DNA of 64,000 nucleotides from a virus (IMGVR_UViG_3300037264_001145:55616-119615), one strand, 5' to 3'; positions 50,996-58,533 are shown, numbered from the stretch's first letter. Made by a program: numbers and translations. The notes: generated from the letters alone by a model not told the origin.

Positions 50996-51044
50996 AACTT
51001 GTTGTCTCCTGCTACATATACAAATACACATTTACTTGTCGGGC
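50976..51044. promoter_or_regulatory. Inverted repeat flanking the clpP promoter candidate
   Basis: 9-base arms AGCCCAACA (50976-50984) and TGTCGGGCT (51036-51044) pair with one G.T, enclosing about 51 bases that hold the GTGTAT element and the leader. A 5'-UTR hairpin or operator is possible; too large a loop for a simple terminator. Confidence 0.3.
51014..51032 (-). promoter_or_regulatory. Candidate promoter of clpP
   Basis: Minus-strand AAATGTGTATTTGTATATG, with GTGTAT 71 bases before the clpP ATG; nearly the same as the element before 7902. Confidence 0.45.
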
Positions 51045-51068
51045 TTAAAAATAAAACACGACTTTATT

Positions 51069-51263
51069 TTATAAATTCACAAGACCAGAGATCGTATTAT
51101 TATTAGATGTAATTTGTTTTCGCAATTTTTTATTCTCCTCTGTTAGTTTTCGTATCTTGTCTACAAGTTGAACCTTTGATAATTCCAATAACTTAGTATC
51201 TTCTTCTAAGGCTTTTATTTTTCTTCTTAATTCTTTTCCACCGCGTTCTAATAAACTACTCAT
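51069..51263 (-). CDS. Small coiled-coil protein
   Basis: 64 residues from the ATG at 51263, which overlaps the previous stop (ATGA) and has GGAAGGAAATAAA upstream. Residues 8-54 are a continuous Lys/Glu/Leu heptad-like helix, then an Asn-rich end. No signal or membrane segment. Function unknown. Confidence 0.55.
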   Translation of the reverse strand: MSSLLERGGKELRRKIKALEEDTKLLELSKVQLVDKIRKLTEENKKLRKQITSNNNTISGLVNL

Positions 51264-51781
51264 TTTATTTCCTTCCATGTTCTTTTCTTTTTAATGTCGC
51301 AAATTGTTGATGGCGACACATTATAATAATAAGCTATTTCTTTTTGTGTTAAAATTTTTTCGTCTATTAATTTTAATATTTCCATAATTTCTTTATTTAT
51401 AAGTTTAGATTTACCGTTTTTAGATCCTCTATTATTTATCCATATCGGCCTTGGTTTATTTCCATGCTTTATTGTATCTTGACAATTTTCGGATCTAGTT
51501 CCCCATATTAAATTTTTAATCATATAGTTGGTTCTAATACCATTTAAGTGACGACACTCCATTTTCTGTGGACATAGACCAACAAAATATTCTAATACTA
51601 AACGATGCATTCTTACGGGTTTACGAGTATCCTTTTTACACAGATTCACACTTGGATACCCACAAGAATCAATATAAATTTTTATAATTTTATTAGAAAT
51701 AACATTTTTCACCCTATATAAGTTGGAAAATTTATATAATCCCTCAAATCCAGTAATATCTTTCCATATCTCATTTTGCAT
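51260..51781 (-). CDS. NUMOD4-HNH homing endonuclease, copy 1
   Basis: 173 residues. NUMOD4 (Glu-Ile-Trp-Lys-Asp-Ile-x-Gly-x-Glu-Gly-Leu-Tyr, 4-16), HNH core (Met-Glu-Cys-Arg-His-Leu-Asn-Gly with Trp-Gly-Thr) and a C-terminal helix-turn-helix (Gln-Lys-Glu-Ile-Ala...Ser-Pro-Ser-Thr-Ile). Same layout as 55685-56203 and a relative of 63080-63607. It likely spreads by homing into related phages. Start overlaps the preceding gene by 11 bases. Confidence 0.85.
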   Translation of the reverse strand: MQNEIWKDITGFEGLYKFSNLYRVKNVISNKIIKIYIDSCGYPSVNLCKKDTRKPVRMHRLVLEYFVGLCPQKMECRHLNGIRTNYMIKNLIWGTRSENCQDTIKHGNKPRPIWINNRGSKNGKSKLINKEIMEILKLIDEKILTQKEIAYYYNVSPSTICDIKKKRTWKEIK

Positions 51782-52028
51782 TTTTTATTTTTTTCAATAG
51801 TTTCTGTAAATCTTTAATATTTTCTTTTTTGAAAATAAAATTATCCCAAGCACCATATTTAGACTTATAACCGAAAACATATCTTATACTAACCCAAATT
51901 CTTTTAAATAAATTTTTATATTGGTTCAAATATATTTCAGTATATAATTCATTATTTTTTTTATCATAAATAAATTTCATTGTATGTTCGGCACTAGAGC
52001 AAGAGCACTCATAAAAAAATGTTTTCAT
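51771..52028 (-). CDS. Hypothetical protein
   Basis: 85 residues; AGAAGAATAAG before the ATG. N-terminal Cys-x-Cys and a Lys/Tyr-rich remainder with an Arg-Ile-Trp-Val-Ser-Ile helix. Lies between thyX and an HNH gene. Function unknown. Confidence 0.45.
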   Translation of the reverse strand: MKTFFYECSCSSAEHTMKFIYDKKNNELYTEIYLNQYKNLFKRIWVSIRYVFGYKSKYGAWDNFIFKKENIKDLQKLLKKIKNAK

Positions 52029-52846
52029 CTTATTCTTCTAACTCCTCTACTTCCATCCGTAAGAGTAAACAATTCCATTTTATATACGATTAATGGAAAT
52101 TCTTTTTCCATTATTTTAAACATTTCTACAGCAAGAGATCTAATTTCTGGTTCAACTCCTTCTCCACCCCTTAGATTCATAAGATATCTAACAGATCTTC
52201 CATTCAAAGTTACCATTATCTTTGTCTCTGTTGCATTTGGTAAAACAGACCTAGCCGCTTGTCTTGCTGCTTTTCTTTGTTCTGTCTTGTTTGACATATC
52301 TTTATACAATTCTGATAATTGAGTTGTTAATGTCTCATAAAAATCTCTTGATTTTAAACAGAACGCTTTCCATTCCTCTACGATTACTGGATTTATTTTT
52401 TCTAATTCTTGAATAGCTTTTGGTATAATGAAACACACTTCTGAAGAGTCCACATATCTTTGACTAAGTTGGCTATATGCTACTCCTATTCTTGTTCTAA
52501 CAAGCTCGTGAGTTAAACTACGAGAGACGTTCCATATCTGAAAATTAAAAGTTGCGTGCTCAAGACACGATTCATGTCCTACGTCTATTAGGTGTTTGAG
52601 GTGGTCTTCGTGACTACGACCCTTTAATTGCTCCCCTTTCTGTGGCCACGACTGATAACAGTTTCTTCCTCCAAACTCTATCAACCATTCTCCGTCATTG
52701 TCTCCAATATCAAGATTTGAATCTAACTTCTTTTGAAATTCTGGCCAACACATTCCTGAATCTTCTAAGAAAGCTAAAAGTCCATCTATATCTACGATAC
52801 TTTTTCCAATTAGTTTGATTTTTGGTTTAGTTACAAAATTTTCCAA
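52025..52846 (-). CDS. thyX: Flavin-dependent thymidylate synthase
   Basis: 273 residues from a TTG with AAGGAG 6 bases upstream. Glu-His-Ala-Thr-Phe (96-100) and Arg117-Thr-Arg119 followed by Gln-Leu-Ser-Gln-Arg-Tyr (126-131) form the ThyX dUMP/FAD site. The usual ThyX signature Arg-His-Arg-x7-Ser is altered: the His is Thr and one extra residue precedes the Ser. Later Ser-Val-Leu-Pro (205-208), Asn-Gly-Arg-Ser (225-228) and Leu-Arg fit the family. It makes dTMP from dUMP with methylene-folate. Confidence 0.85.
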   Translation of the reverse strand: MENFVTKPKIKLIGKSIVDIDGLLAFLEDSGMCWPEFQKKLDSNLDIGDNDGEWLIEFGGRNCYQSWPQKGEQLKGRSHEDHLKHLIDVGHESCLEHATFNFQIWNVSRSLTHELVRTRIGVAYSQLSQRYVDSSEVCFIIPKAIQELEKINPVIVEEWKAFCLKSRDFYETLTTQLSELYKDMSNKTEQRKAARQAARSVLPNATETKIMVTLNGRSVRYLMNLRGGEGVEPEIRSLAVEMFKIMEKEFPLIVYKMELFTLTDGSRGVRRIR

Positions 52847-52856
52847 CGTTTTCTCC

Positions 52857-53216
52857 TTATTGTATAACTTCGTTAATTAAAAACTCTTTTATTCCATAAG
52901 TGTGACTATCTGCCAATTGATAACATTGCTTTTTCCAATTTTTTATTACAAGTAATTCTTCTATTTGCCAAAGAATATTTCTAACTTCTTGTATTCGTTC
53001 CTTAAGCATAAATTTTTCCAGGCAATTTAGACATCTTGTTTGTTCATCCTTTTTTCTACCTGGGCATTCTACCCCTGGATTTTTACCACACGCAAAACAC
53101 ATATTTGACGTTCCTGCCACACACTTAGAGCAAACGTAAGAAGTAGGAGTAATACTACTCCACGAATCTCCTGGTTGTCTACATTTATCACATATTAATC
53201 TATACTTTTTACCCAT
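52857..53216 (-). CDS. Double zinc-finger protein
   Basis: 119 residues; GGAGATATTAAAGA before the ATG. Three Cys-x2-Cys pairs and a Cys-x7-Cys build two treble- or ribbon-like zinc sites in residues 5-65. The C-terminal half is helical. Function unknown; nucleic-acid binding is possible. Confidence 0.5.
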   Translation of the reverse strand: MGKKYRLICDKCRQPGDSWSSITPTSYVCSKCVAGTSNMCFACGKNPGVECPGRKKDEQTRCLNCLEKFMLKERIQEVRNILWQIEELLVIKNWKKQCYQLADSHTYGIKEFLINEVIQ

Positions 53217-53775
53217 TCTTTAATATCTCCAATAAATAAATATTAAACCATGCGTCAAACAACGCATGATGTTGACCAAGTTTATATTGCTCTGGCCTAT
53301 TGGCTTTAAACAAATCATTAGCAAGCCTACTTCTATCCGCCTTAAGGTCTACAAAAGACAAACCTGATGACTGCGACAAGTACATCATCACAGAATTTAA
53401 GTCCATAGAACGATAATCAAATAACGTCATTGTCCCAGGCGAACCTACTGATTGAGATAATTTTTTAATGAATTGTAAATCAAAAAATCCAATATTTAAA
53501 CCCATAATTATTATAGGTTTGTGATGATATTGATTCATCAACCAAGTATTAAAATCACAAATTACAGTGTACGGCTCTGATTTTTGTGTATTTTCTATTT
53601 TGCTAAAATCAATTTTTAAAAATGCTTGGGTCTTTGTAGACACAAATAGATCTTTGTAATATATTTCCCTATAAAACTCGTAACCATCTTTTGGATTAAC
53701 CGCACCAATTGAAATCACATTATGTTTATCTGGATCTAAACCTGTTGTTTCAATATCTAAGGAAATTATATTCAT
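53209..53775 (-). CDS. DnaQ-like DEDDh 3'-5' exonuclease
   Basis: 188 residues; AAAGGATAAATAAA before the ATG. Leu-Asp-Ile-Glu-Thr-Thr-Gly (6-12) supplies the first Asp and Glu, an Asp lies in the Phe-Asp-Leu-Gln strand, and a C-terminal Gln-His-His-x-Leu-x-Asp gives the last His and Asp. It could act as a proofreading subunit for the split polymerase, or in nucleotide recycling. No clamp-binding motif seen. Confidence 0.78.
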   Translation of the reverse strand: MNIISLDIETTGLDPDKHNVISIGAVNPKDGYEFYREIYYKDLFVSTKTQAFLKIDFSKIENTQKSEPYTVICDFNTWLMNQYHHKPIIIMGLNIGFFDLQFIKKLSQSVGSPGTMTLFDYRSMDLNSVMMYLSQSSGLSFVDLKADRSRLANDLFKANRPEQYKLGQHHALFDAWFNIYLLEILKNG

Positions 53776-53776
53776 T

Positions 53777-54313
53777 TTATTTATCCTTTTTTATAATGAA
53801 TTGATTGTTCGTTACTGTTAATTTTAAATCGTTGGTTTTTATAAATTCATCAATAGCTTTTTGGACACCATTGTTCCACCACCCATTATTTCCGTAATCG
53901 TCTCCGATTATCCAACCATTTTCTTTAATTTTCGGATAAAATAATTCTATATCTTGCTTGACAAAATCATATGAGTGATTACCATCTATGTATGCGAAAT
54001 CGAAATATTTGTCTGGAAATATTTTTATTGAATGAGAGGATTTTTTTCTTAATATTGTAACTCTGGAATCCGCTTTAAATTTTTGATAAACATTATTATA
54101 TATATGATCCATATCTTCTTGGCTCTTAACATACCCACCACCGTACCACGAAGAACTGTACGAAGGTTGATATAACCATGGATCAATTAAATATAACTTT
54201 CGGGGGCTTAGGTTGTCTAATATTTCTTGAGAAAAACCTCCTTTCCATACACCTATTTCTGCGCAAATACAATTTTTTGGTAAAATATCAAATAGAAAAT
54301 TTCTTCTATCCAT
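53777..54313 (-). CDS. Class I SAM methyltransferase (family 24-like)
   Basis: 178 residues; GAGGATTAATTAT before the ATG. Ala-Glu-Ile-Gly-Val-Trp-Lys-Gly-Gly (18-26) binds SAM, Leu-Ile-Asp-Pro-Trp is strand 2, and Tyr-Ile-Asp-Gly-Asn-His-Ser-Tyr is characteristic of small O-methyltransferases of this family. Substrate may be a glycan or another small molecule. Confidence 0.72.
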   Translation of the reverse strand: MDRRNFLFDILPKNCICAEIGVWKGGFSQEILDNLSPRKLYLIDPWLYQPSYSSSWYGGGYVKSQEDMDHIYNNVYQKFKADSRVTILRKKSSHSIKIFPDKYFDFAYIDGNHSYDFVKQDIELFYPKIKENGWIIGDDYGNNGWWNNGVQKAIDEFIKTNDLKLTVTNNQFIIKKDK

Positions 54314-54317
54314 ATAA

Positions 54318-54722
54318 TTAATCCTCTACCATCATTACGTTTTGTAAAAAACAATCTTCTACTGTCATTCTTAAATTAAAATAAAACTCGTCTTCGTTAG
54401 ATTCTATATGTCCAGTTAAACTACCAATATTGTTGTTGTCTTCAATTGTAATTTTTCCATATTTGTCTGTTTGTACACTAAAAACAATAAGACCATTATC
54501 CTTTAACTCTTTTACATATGTATATGTCCACCAATAATCTTCTTCTGTTTGTGGACACGAATAACTATTCTTGTATTTGTAATATTTTCCAACATATTTT
54601 TTGAACTCTTTTTCTCTTTCGAGATCTCTTCGTTCTTGAATTTCGTGGAAACAATCACTCTTAATCTTTTCTAATTGTTTCAATGTCATTTCTTCTGGTT
54701 TTTTATTCAATAATTTACTCAT
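54318..54722 (-). CDS. Hypothetical protein
   Basis: 134 residues from the ATG at 54722 (GAAAGGAG upstream), which places the start just downstream of the tRNA gene; a longer in-frame start would lie within the tRNA. Helical N-terminus rich in Lys/Glu, then strand-rich part with Cys, Trp and Tyr. Function unknown. Confidence 0.55.
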   Translation of the reverse strand: MSKLLNKKPEEMTLKQLEKIKSDCFHEIQERRDLEREKEFKKYVGKYYKYKNSYSCPQTEEDYWWTYTYVKELKDNGLIVFSVQTDKYGKITIEDNNNIGSLTGHIESNEDEFYFNLRMTVEDCFLQNVMMVED

Positions 54723-54745
54723 TTTTATTCTCCTTTCAATAAAAA

Positions 54746-54815
54746 ATCCCACGTCAGGAATCGAACCTGGGTCTCGACAATACATTTGCCGGCTTTACCA
54801 CTAAGCTACGTGGGA
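54746..54815 (-). tRNA. tRNA-like gene with an unusual anticodon arm
   Basis: Cloverleaf read by eye: acceptor TCCCACG/CGTGGGA, D-stem GCTT/AAGC with AGTGGTA loop, anticodon stem CGGCA/TGTCG, T-arm CCAGG-TTCGATT-CCTGA (one mismatch). The anticodon loop is AATGTAT, so the triplet would be TGT (Thr), but position 33 is A not U and base 26 is missing. No CCA is encoded. The T-loop and acceptor are convincing; function as a normal tRNA is not. Confidence 0.7.
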
Positions 54816-54822
54816 CAATAAA

Positions 54823-54940
54823 TTATTCGTCACAACCAATTGTCGTATTTATTAATTCTGTGGTATCGTATGAAAACAACTCACTCGCCAACAACACATA
54901 GTAATGCTACACAAGACGTAAAACCAATAAACTTCTTCAT
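54823..54940 (-). pseudogene. Possible frameshifted small exported protein
   Basis: The ATG at 54940 has AAAGGAGTGGGAGTAT upstream and opens a 19-residue reading frame ending at a TGA at 54881 (Lys-Lys start, hydrophobic run, near a Cys). Skipping one base near the end moves to a frame that continues for 20 residues, beginning Leu-Ala-Ser-Glu-Leu-Phe, to the TAA at 54823. Together they look like a signal peptide plus short mature part. May be a real frameshift or chance. Confidence 0.35.
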
Positions 54941-54965
54941 ATACTCCCACTCCTTTAAAAATTTC

Positions 54966-55673
54966 CTAATTTACATTAAATTTAAACAATTTTTCTGTTC
55001 TATTGGCCTTACCCCCATCGGCTGTATTCATACAAGTTTTTCTTTCTATTTGCCAGACACAACTGAAATCGTCTGGTGCTTTATACTCTGACACATATAT
55101 ATCATGGATATTTGAAAATTCTCTTACTACTCTCCAAAATCTTTGATGGTCAAATGGAAATCTATATTGTGTTGTATTTATATATGGAATATCACAATAT
55201 AATAATGATCCAACAGGAACACATTTTAAAACATCTTCGTAATCAGCACAACAAAATTTAACTCCCTCTATTCCCTTTTTAAGTCTTAAAGAACTATTAT
55301 AAGCTCCTTTTATAAAATCGTACCCACCTTTTGGATCTCTTGCCACTCCCCCAAACCATTTCCCTCCAAAGCTTGTAAAGTAACCACAAAATCCAATTTC
55401 CGCATTACAAACACCACTTTTGTATAATTGTTTTAGCTCGTTATATCTATCTTCAGAAAGATTTGTTGGTGGTAGCCATCCCACTTGTATTTGTCTATAA
55501 AATTCTATTAGATATGGACAAATATCAGAAGCTATTCTTTCTCCATCCATTAATGAAATTACAGCACCACCGCCAACAAATGGTTCTACATATATTTGTT
55601 TATGTTTACGAACAGATTTCAAAAAATCAGTAAGTGGTTTTGCTATTCTTACTTTTCCTCCGACGTATCTCAA
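54966..55673 (-). CDS. dam: DNA adenine methyltransferase (Dam-like)
   Basis: 235 residues; AAAGGA lies 7 bases upstream of the TTG start. Tyr-Val-Gly-Gly-Lys (N-terminus), Glu-Pro-Phe-Val-Gly-Gly-Gly-Ala (about 30-37) and Cys-Asp-Ile-Pro-Tyr (about residue 165) are the D12-class motifs X, I and IV, with Ile replacing the first Pro of DPPY. Probably methylates adenine in phage DNA to resist restriction or to mark timing. Confidence 0.8.
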   Translation of the reverse strand: MRYVGGKVRIAKPLTDFLKSVRKHKQIYVEPFVGGGAVISLMDGERIASDICPYLIEFYRQIQVGWLPPTNLSEDRYNELKQLYKSGVCNAEIGFCGYFTSFGGKWFGGVARDPKGGYDFIKGAYNSSLRLKKGIEGVKFCCADYEDVLKCVPVGSLLYCDIPYINTTQYRFPFDHQRFWRVVREFSNIHDIYVSEYKAPDDFSCVWQIERKTCMNTADGGKANRTEKLFKFNVN

Positions 55674-55684
55674 GTCTCATTCCT

Positions 55685-56203
55685 TTATAATATATGTTTC
55701 CATGTTTTATTTAATCTAATATCCCTTATTGTTTGTCTATTAACATTAAAAATTATTCCTATCTTACTATTAGATAAACCATCTTTTATCATTTGTTTAA
55801 TTCTTGGAATATCTTCTTCTTTTAATTTTGCTAAATAATGTTTAGACCCCATTTGAAATGTTTTATGTTTTATGGAATCTTGAGAATTTTCTTTGTTTGT
55901 ACCCCATTTAAGATTATTTGGATTGTTGTTTAATTGATTTCCGTCTAAGTGTCTACAAACTGAATTAACAAAAGGTTTTGGATCAATAAAAGTTTCTATT
56001 ATCAATTTGTGAACAAAAAATCTTTCGCCGATATTGTTTTTCCATAAATCAACACATAAATATCCTTTATTATTCTTATTATTTGATATAATTCTATAAA
56101 GATTATTACACCTTTTGTCTTTATGGATTCTTCTAACAAACCCTTTGTTAGATACTTGATACAACCCCTCGTATCCTTTGATATCTTTCCAAATTTCTTC
56201 CAT
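55685..56203 (-). CDS. NUMOD4-HNH homing endonuclease, copy 2
   Basis: 172 residues from the ATG at 56203 (AAGGGAAAATA upstream, next to the previous stop). NUMOD4 Glu-Ile-Trp-Lys-Asp-Ile-Lys-Gly-Tyr-Glu-Gly-Leu-Tyr, HNH with Val-Cys-Arg-His-Leu-Asp-Gly-Asn and Trp-Gly-Thr, and a C-terminal helix-turn-helix. Lies between dam and small unknowns. Confidence 0.85.
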   Translation of the reverse strand: MEEIWKDIKGYEGLYQVSNKGFVRRIHKDKRCNNLYRIISNNKNNKGYLCVDLWKNNIGERFFVHKLIIETFIDPKPFVNSVCRHLDGNQLNNNPNNLKWGTNKENSQDSIKHKTFQMGSKHYLAKLKEEDIPRIKQMIKDGLSNSKIGIIFNVNRQTIRDIRLNKTWKHIL

Positions 56204-56451
56204 TATTTTCCCTTGGGTAAAAACCATATTTCGTTATATAGTTTTCGTCCATTTAAGTCTTCTATGCCTTTAAATAACATTCCGTCTGCCGATATAGTAA
56301 TATCTAAAACATCCATTTCCAACATAAAAGAATGATCTTCAAGAAAACAATTTAATTTCTTGTCTTTACAATCAATATACCCGGTGTGTTTTTGGGGTTT
56401 TTCTATTTGTAAACCATTTCTTGTTTTTTGGATATAGAAATTTCCTTTCAT
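56203..56451 (-). CDS. Small hypothetical protein
   Basis: 82 residues; AGGAAAATTATATT upstream, overlapping the next gene by 4 bases. Strand-rich, with two Cys. No family recognised. Confidence 0.45.
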   Translation of the reverse strand: MKGNFYIQKTRNGLQIEKPQKHTGYIDCKDKKLNCFLEDHSFMLEMDVLDITISADGMLFKGIEDLNGRKLYNEIWFLPKGK

Positions 56452-56651
56452 AATATAATTTTCCTCCTCTTTGTTTCTTGTATCGGAATTATTTTATCAA
56501 AACTAAAATCGGGATGTTGATACTCCAAACAAAGGCCAGTACCAGAACATTTTAGACAATCTATATATTCTTCACATCCGGATACTCCACAATCATTATA
56601 CAAGATAAATCCACTACCAAGACATCTTTGACATTCTATACATTCTTTCAT
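56448..56651 (-). CDS. Small DnaJ-type zinc-knuckle protein
   Basis: 67 residues. Cys-Gln-Arg-Cys-Leu-Gly-Ser-Gly and Cys-Leu-Lys-Cys-Ser-Gly-Thr-Gly are two DnaJ-like Cys-x2-Cys-x-Gly-x-Gly repeats with two further Cys between them. Likely one zinc-binding domain; partner unknown. Confidence 0.55.
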   Translation of the reverse strand: MKECIECQRCLGSGFILYNDCGVSGCEEYIDCLKCSGTGLCLEYQHPDFSFDKIIPIQETKRRKIIL

Positions 56652-56980
56652 AAAATTATTTTTCTTTTATTGGATTTTATCTTAACGGATTTCTTTTCTA
56701 TTGGTTGTCGATACATTTCATCAATTTCTGATATATAATCCACTCCTTCTAAACTGTTTGTAAATCTTATTTTTAATCCAAAAATAACTATGTCCTCAAA
56801 ATTAAGAGGATAATAAATAGGATAAGATATACGTTCAGCAGTATTCATATATTCTCTGTGTAACATTCTTATAAAACCATATTTATCTTGATCATTTACA
56901 AATAGAACATTGGGTCTTCTATTGGTTACTTTCTCAAAATTTCTTATTGCTTCCCAAATAGATTGTATCGTATCAAACAT
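56648..56980 (-). CDS. Hypothetical protein upstream of the BrxL-like gene
   Basis: 110 residues, overlapping the BrxL-like gene end by 8 bases. Mixed helix/strand, basic C-terminus. No BREX family (BrxA, BrxB) is recognised in it. Function unknown. Confidence 0.5.
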   Translation of the reverse strand: MFDTIQSIWEAIRNFEKVTNRRPNVLFVNDQDKYGFIRMLHREYMNTAERISYPIYYPLNFEDIVIFGLKIRFTNSLEGVDYISEIDEMYRQPIEKKSVKIKSNKRKIIL

Positions 56981-58385
56981 TTTTTATCTCATATTTAATT
57001 TCTTGGTCCTTAAACTCTCCCGGATTAATAATCTTGAGTTGATCTATTACTCGTTGACGAAGAGGTATAGATAAGTCCATGATTAATTGTAATTCTTCTT
57101 TTTCTATATTATTTATTGTTTTATGTGGAAAGATAATTTTTAACAATCCAGAAGCCAATTTAGTTACAGAAATTTGATTTCTAAATCCCATTTCCTTAAA
57201 TTGAATTTTTTCTTTGATAATATGGGAATAATCCATGTCTCTTATTTTATGAAATATCTCAGATAAATAATCTGCTGCAAATCCATAGTCTTGAGATAAA
57301 CTATCAATAGAGATTTGTGGGAACCTCCATCCAGGTATATATCCATTAAGTCTATCCAAGAAAGCTCTATCTCCTTGAATCTTTGGTGGAAGTGGCATAA
57401 AAAGATGTTGGTAGGTATTTTGTGGTTCTAGAGTTTTAAGATTCGTGTTAATGTTACCAAGAAATATTACGCCACATCCAGAAGAAAGTTCTGTTCTATC
57501 GCGGGAAAACTTACCGGAATTCATATAATCCTTGAGTGTATTTATTAATTCTTCGTTATCAAATTTTACTCCTGAAATTTCATCAAAAGCTAAAAAATCT
57601 TTATAACAAATAACACCCTGACTTCTTCTAAGTTTATTATAAAAAAGACTGGCAATAGTAGGATTACTACCGCTCAACACCAGTCCATATTGACTCGAAT
57701 TTCTATAAAAATGTGTCTTACTAGTAGCAACTGGTCCCAACTCAATCAAGTTTACGTTTGATTCAGCAAATATTATCAAACGACAAAGATAAAGCATTTT
57801 TTGTTCTTGATTTAATTTAGATGGATTCAATCCTATACTATTCATCAATATATCTATCCATTCTGTAGTAGAAAACAAATCTCTTTTATTTATATATTCT
57901 TGTAGATTTATATCTGTTATTTGTAACGGAACAAAATCTAGAATTATAAATGGATAATTTTTCTTTTTAACAAGAGTGTGGGGATCATATCCAACAAGAA
58001 TAGTTCCAAAACAATCGTCTGCTAATAAAAGCTCACCAAATTTTTCCAAAACGCTTCCGTGAATTCTAATATTAGAATCTTCTAAGACATTTACCGTAGC
58101 AAAATATTCGTTTTTGAATTGATCTAATCTGACTTGTAGATTCCCCATAAGGGAGTGTCTACCGTTTTCCTTTATTTTGCTTTTTATACTCTCTTTCTGA
58201 GAAGATTCAGTATAATGTTCGTTCAAAAGTTTATTTATTTGTAAAATACCAGGGTTTGGATTTTGTGGATCAACTAATTGAGAAATAAGATAATCTCTTA
58301 CATATGATGGAATTTTCCCAAAGTTATTAGAAATAGATTTATTTATTACTATTTCTTTAGAGAACGTTTCCAAAAACTTATTCAT
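56973..58385 (-). CDS. brxL: BrxL-like AAA+ ATPase lacking the Lon-like domain
   Basis: 470 residues. Residues 20-180 match the BrxL N-terminal region, including Glu-Trp-Ile-Asp (175-178) and Ser-Ile-Gly-Leu. The AAA+ core has Leu-Ile-Glu-Leu-Gly-Pro (213-218), a P-loop Gly-Pro-Val-Ala-Thr-Ser-Lys-Thr (217-224) with Ser for the usual Gly, Leu-Ser-Gly (237-239) with Leu-Phe-Tyr-Asn (247-250), Walker B Ala-Phe-Asp-Glu (266-269), sensor Gly-Asn-Ile-Asn (310-313) and Phe-x-Asp-Arg-x2-Gly-Tyr-Ile-Pro-Gly-Trp (342-353). It ends where cellular BrxL proteins continue into a Lon-like domain. No other BREX gene is nearby. Might interfere with host BREX or act as an MCM-like motor; role unproven. Confidence 0.85.
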   Translation of the reverse strand: MNKFLETFSKEIVINKSISNNFGKIPSYVRDYLISQLVDPQNPNPGILQINKLLNEHYTESSQKESIKSKIKENGRHSLMGNLQVRLDQFKNEYFATVNVLEDSNIRIHGSVLEKFGELLLADDCFGTILVGYDPHTLVKKKNYPFIILDFVPLQITDINLQEYINKRDLFSTTEWIDILMNSIGLNPSKLNQEQKMLYLCRLIIFAESNVNLIELGPVATSKTHFYRNSSQYGLVLSGSNPTIASLFYNKLRRSQGVICYKDFLAFDEISGVKFDNEELINTLKDYMNSGKFSRDRTELSSGCGVIFLGNINTNLKTLEPQNTYQHLFMPLPPKIQGDRAFLDRLNGYIPGWRFPQISIDSLSQDYGFAADYLSEIFHKIRDMDYSHIIKEKIQFKEMGFRNQISVTKLASGLLKIIFPHKTINNIEKEELQLIMDLSIPLRQRVIDQLKIINPGEFKDQEIKYEIKNV

Positions 58386-58532
58386 TTAATTCTTTCTACA
58401 TCGAGACACATCATGTTCTATAGAACTAACTTTATCAACTAAAAATTTTAGAAGAGCAAACGTACTTGGGTGTTCCTTTTCTTCGGCTCTTAATAATAGT
58501 CTTTCTAAAAATTCGTTTTCCTCTTTGGTCAT
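58386..58532 (-). CDS. Small helical protein
   Basis: 48 residues; GGAG 7 bases before the ATG. Glu/Lys/Leu-rich helix, mildly acidic N-terminus, no signal. Sits 1 base before the BrxL-like start and could be part of the same unit. Function unknown. Confidence 0.5.
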   Translation of the reverse strand: MTKEENEFLERLLLRAEEKEHPSTFALLKFLVDKVSSIEHDVSRCRKN

Positions 58533-58533
58533 C

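Noticed and set aside
50976-51044. Rho-independent terminator between the coiled-coil gene and clpP
   Set aside because: The loop would be about 51 bases and there is no following T-run on the transcribed strand.
55596-55838. Plus-strand frame across the dam start
   Set aside because: It crosses two minus-strand genes, lacks a ribosome-binding site and is only fortuitously open.
54966-58385. Complete BREX system built around the BrxL-like gene and the adenine methylase
   Set aside because: The methylase is a small Dam-type enzyme, not PglX, and no PglZ, BrxA, BrxB or BrxC pattern is present.
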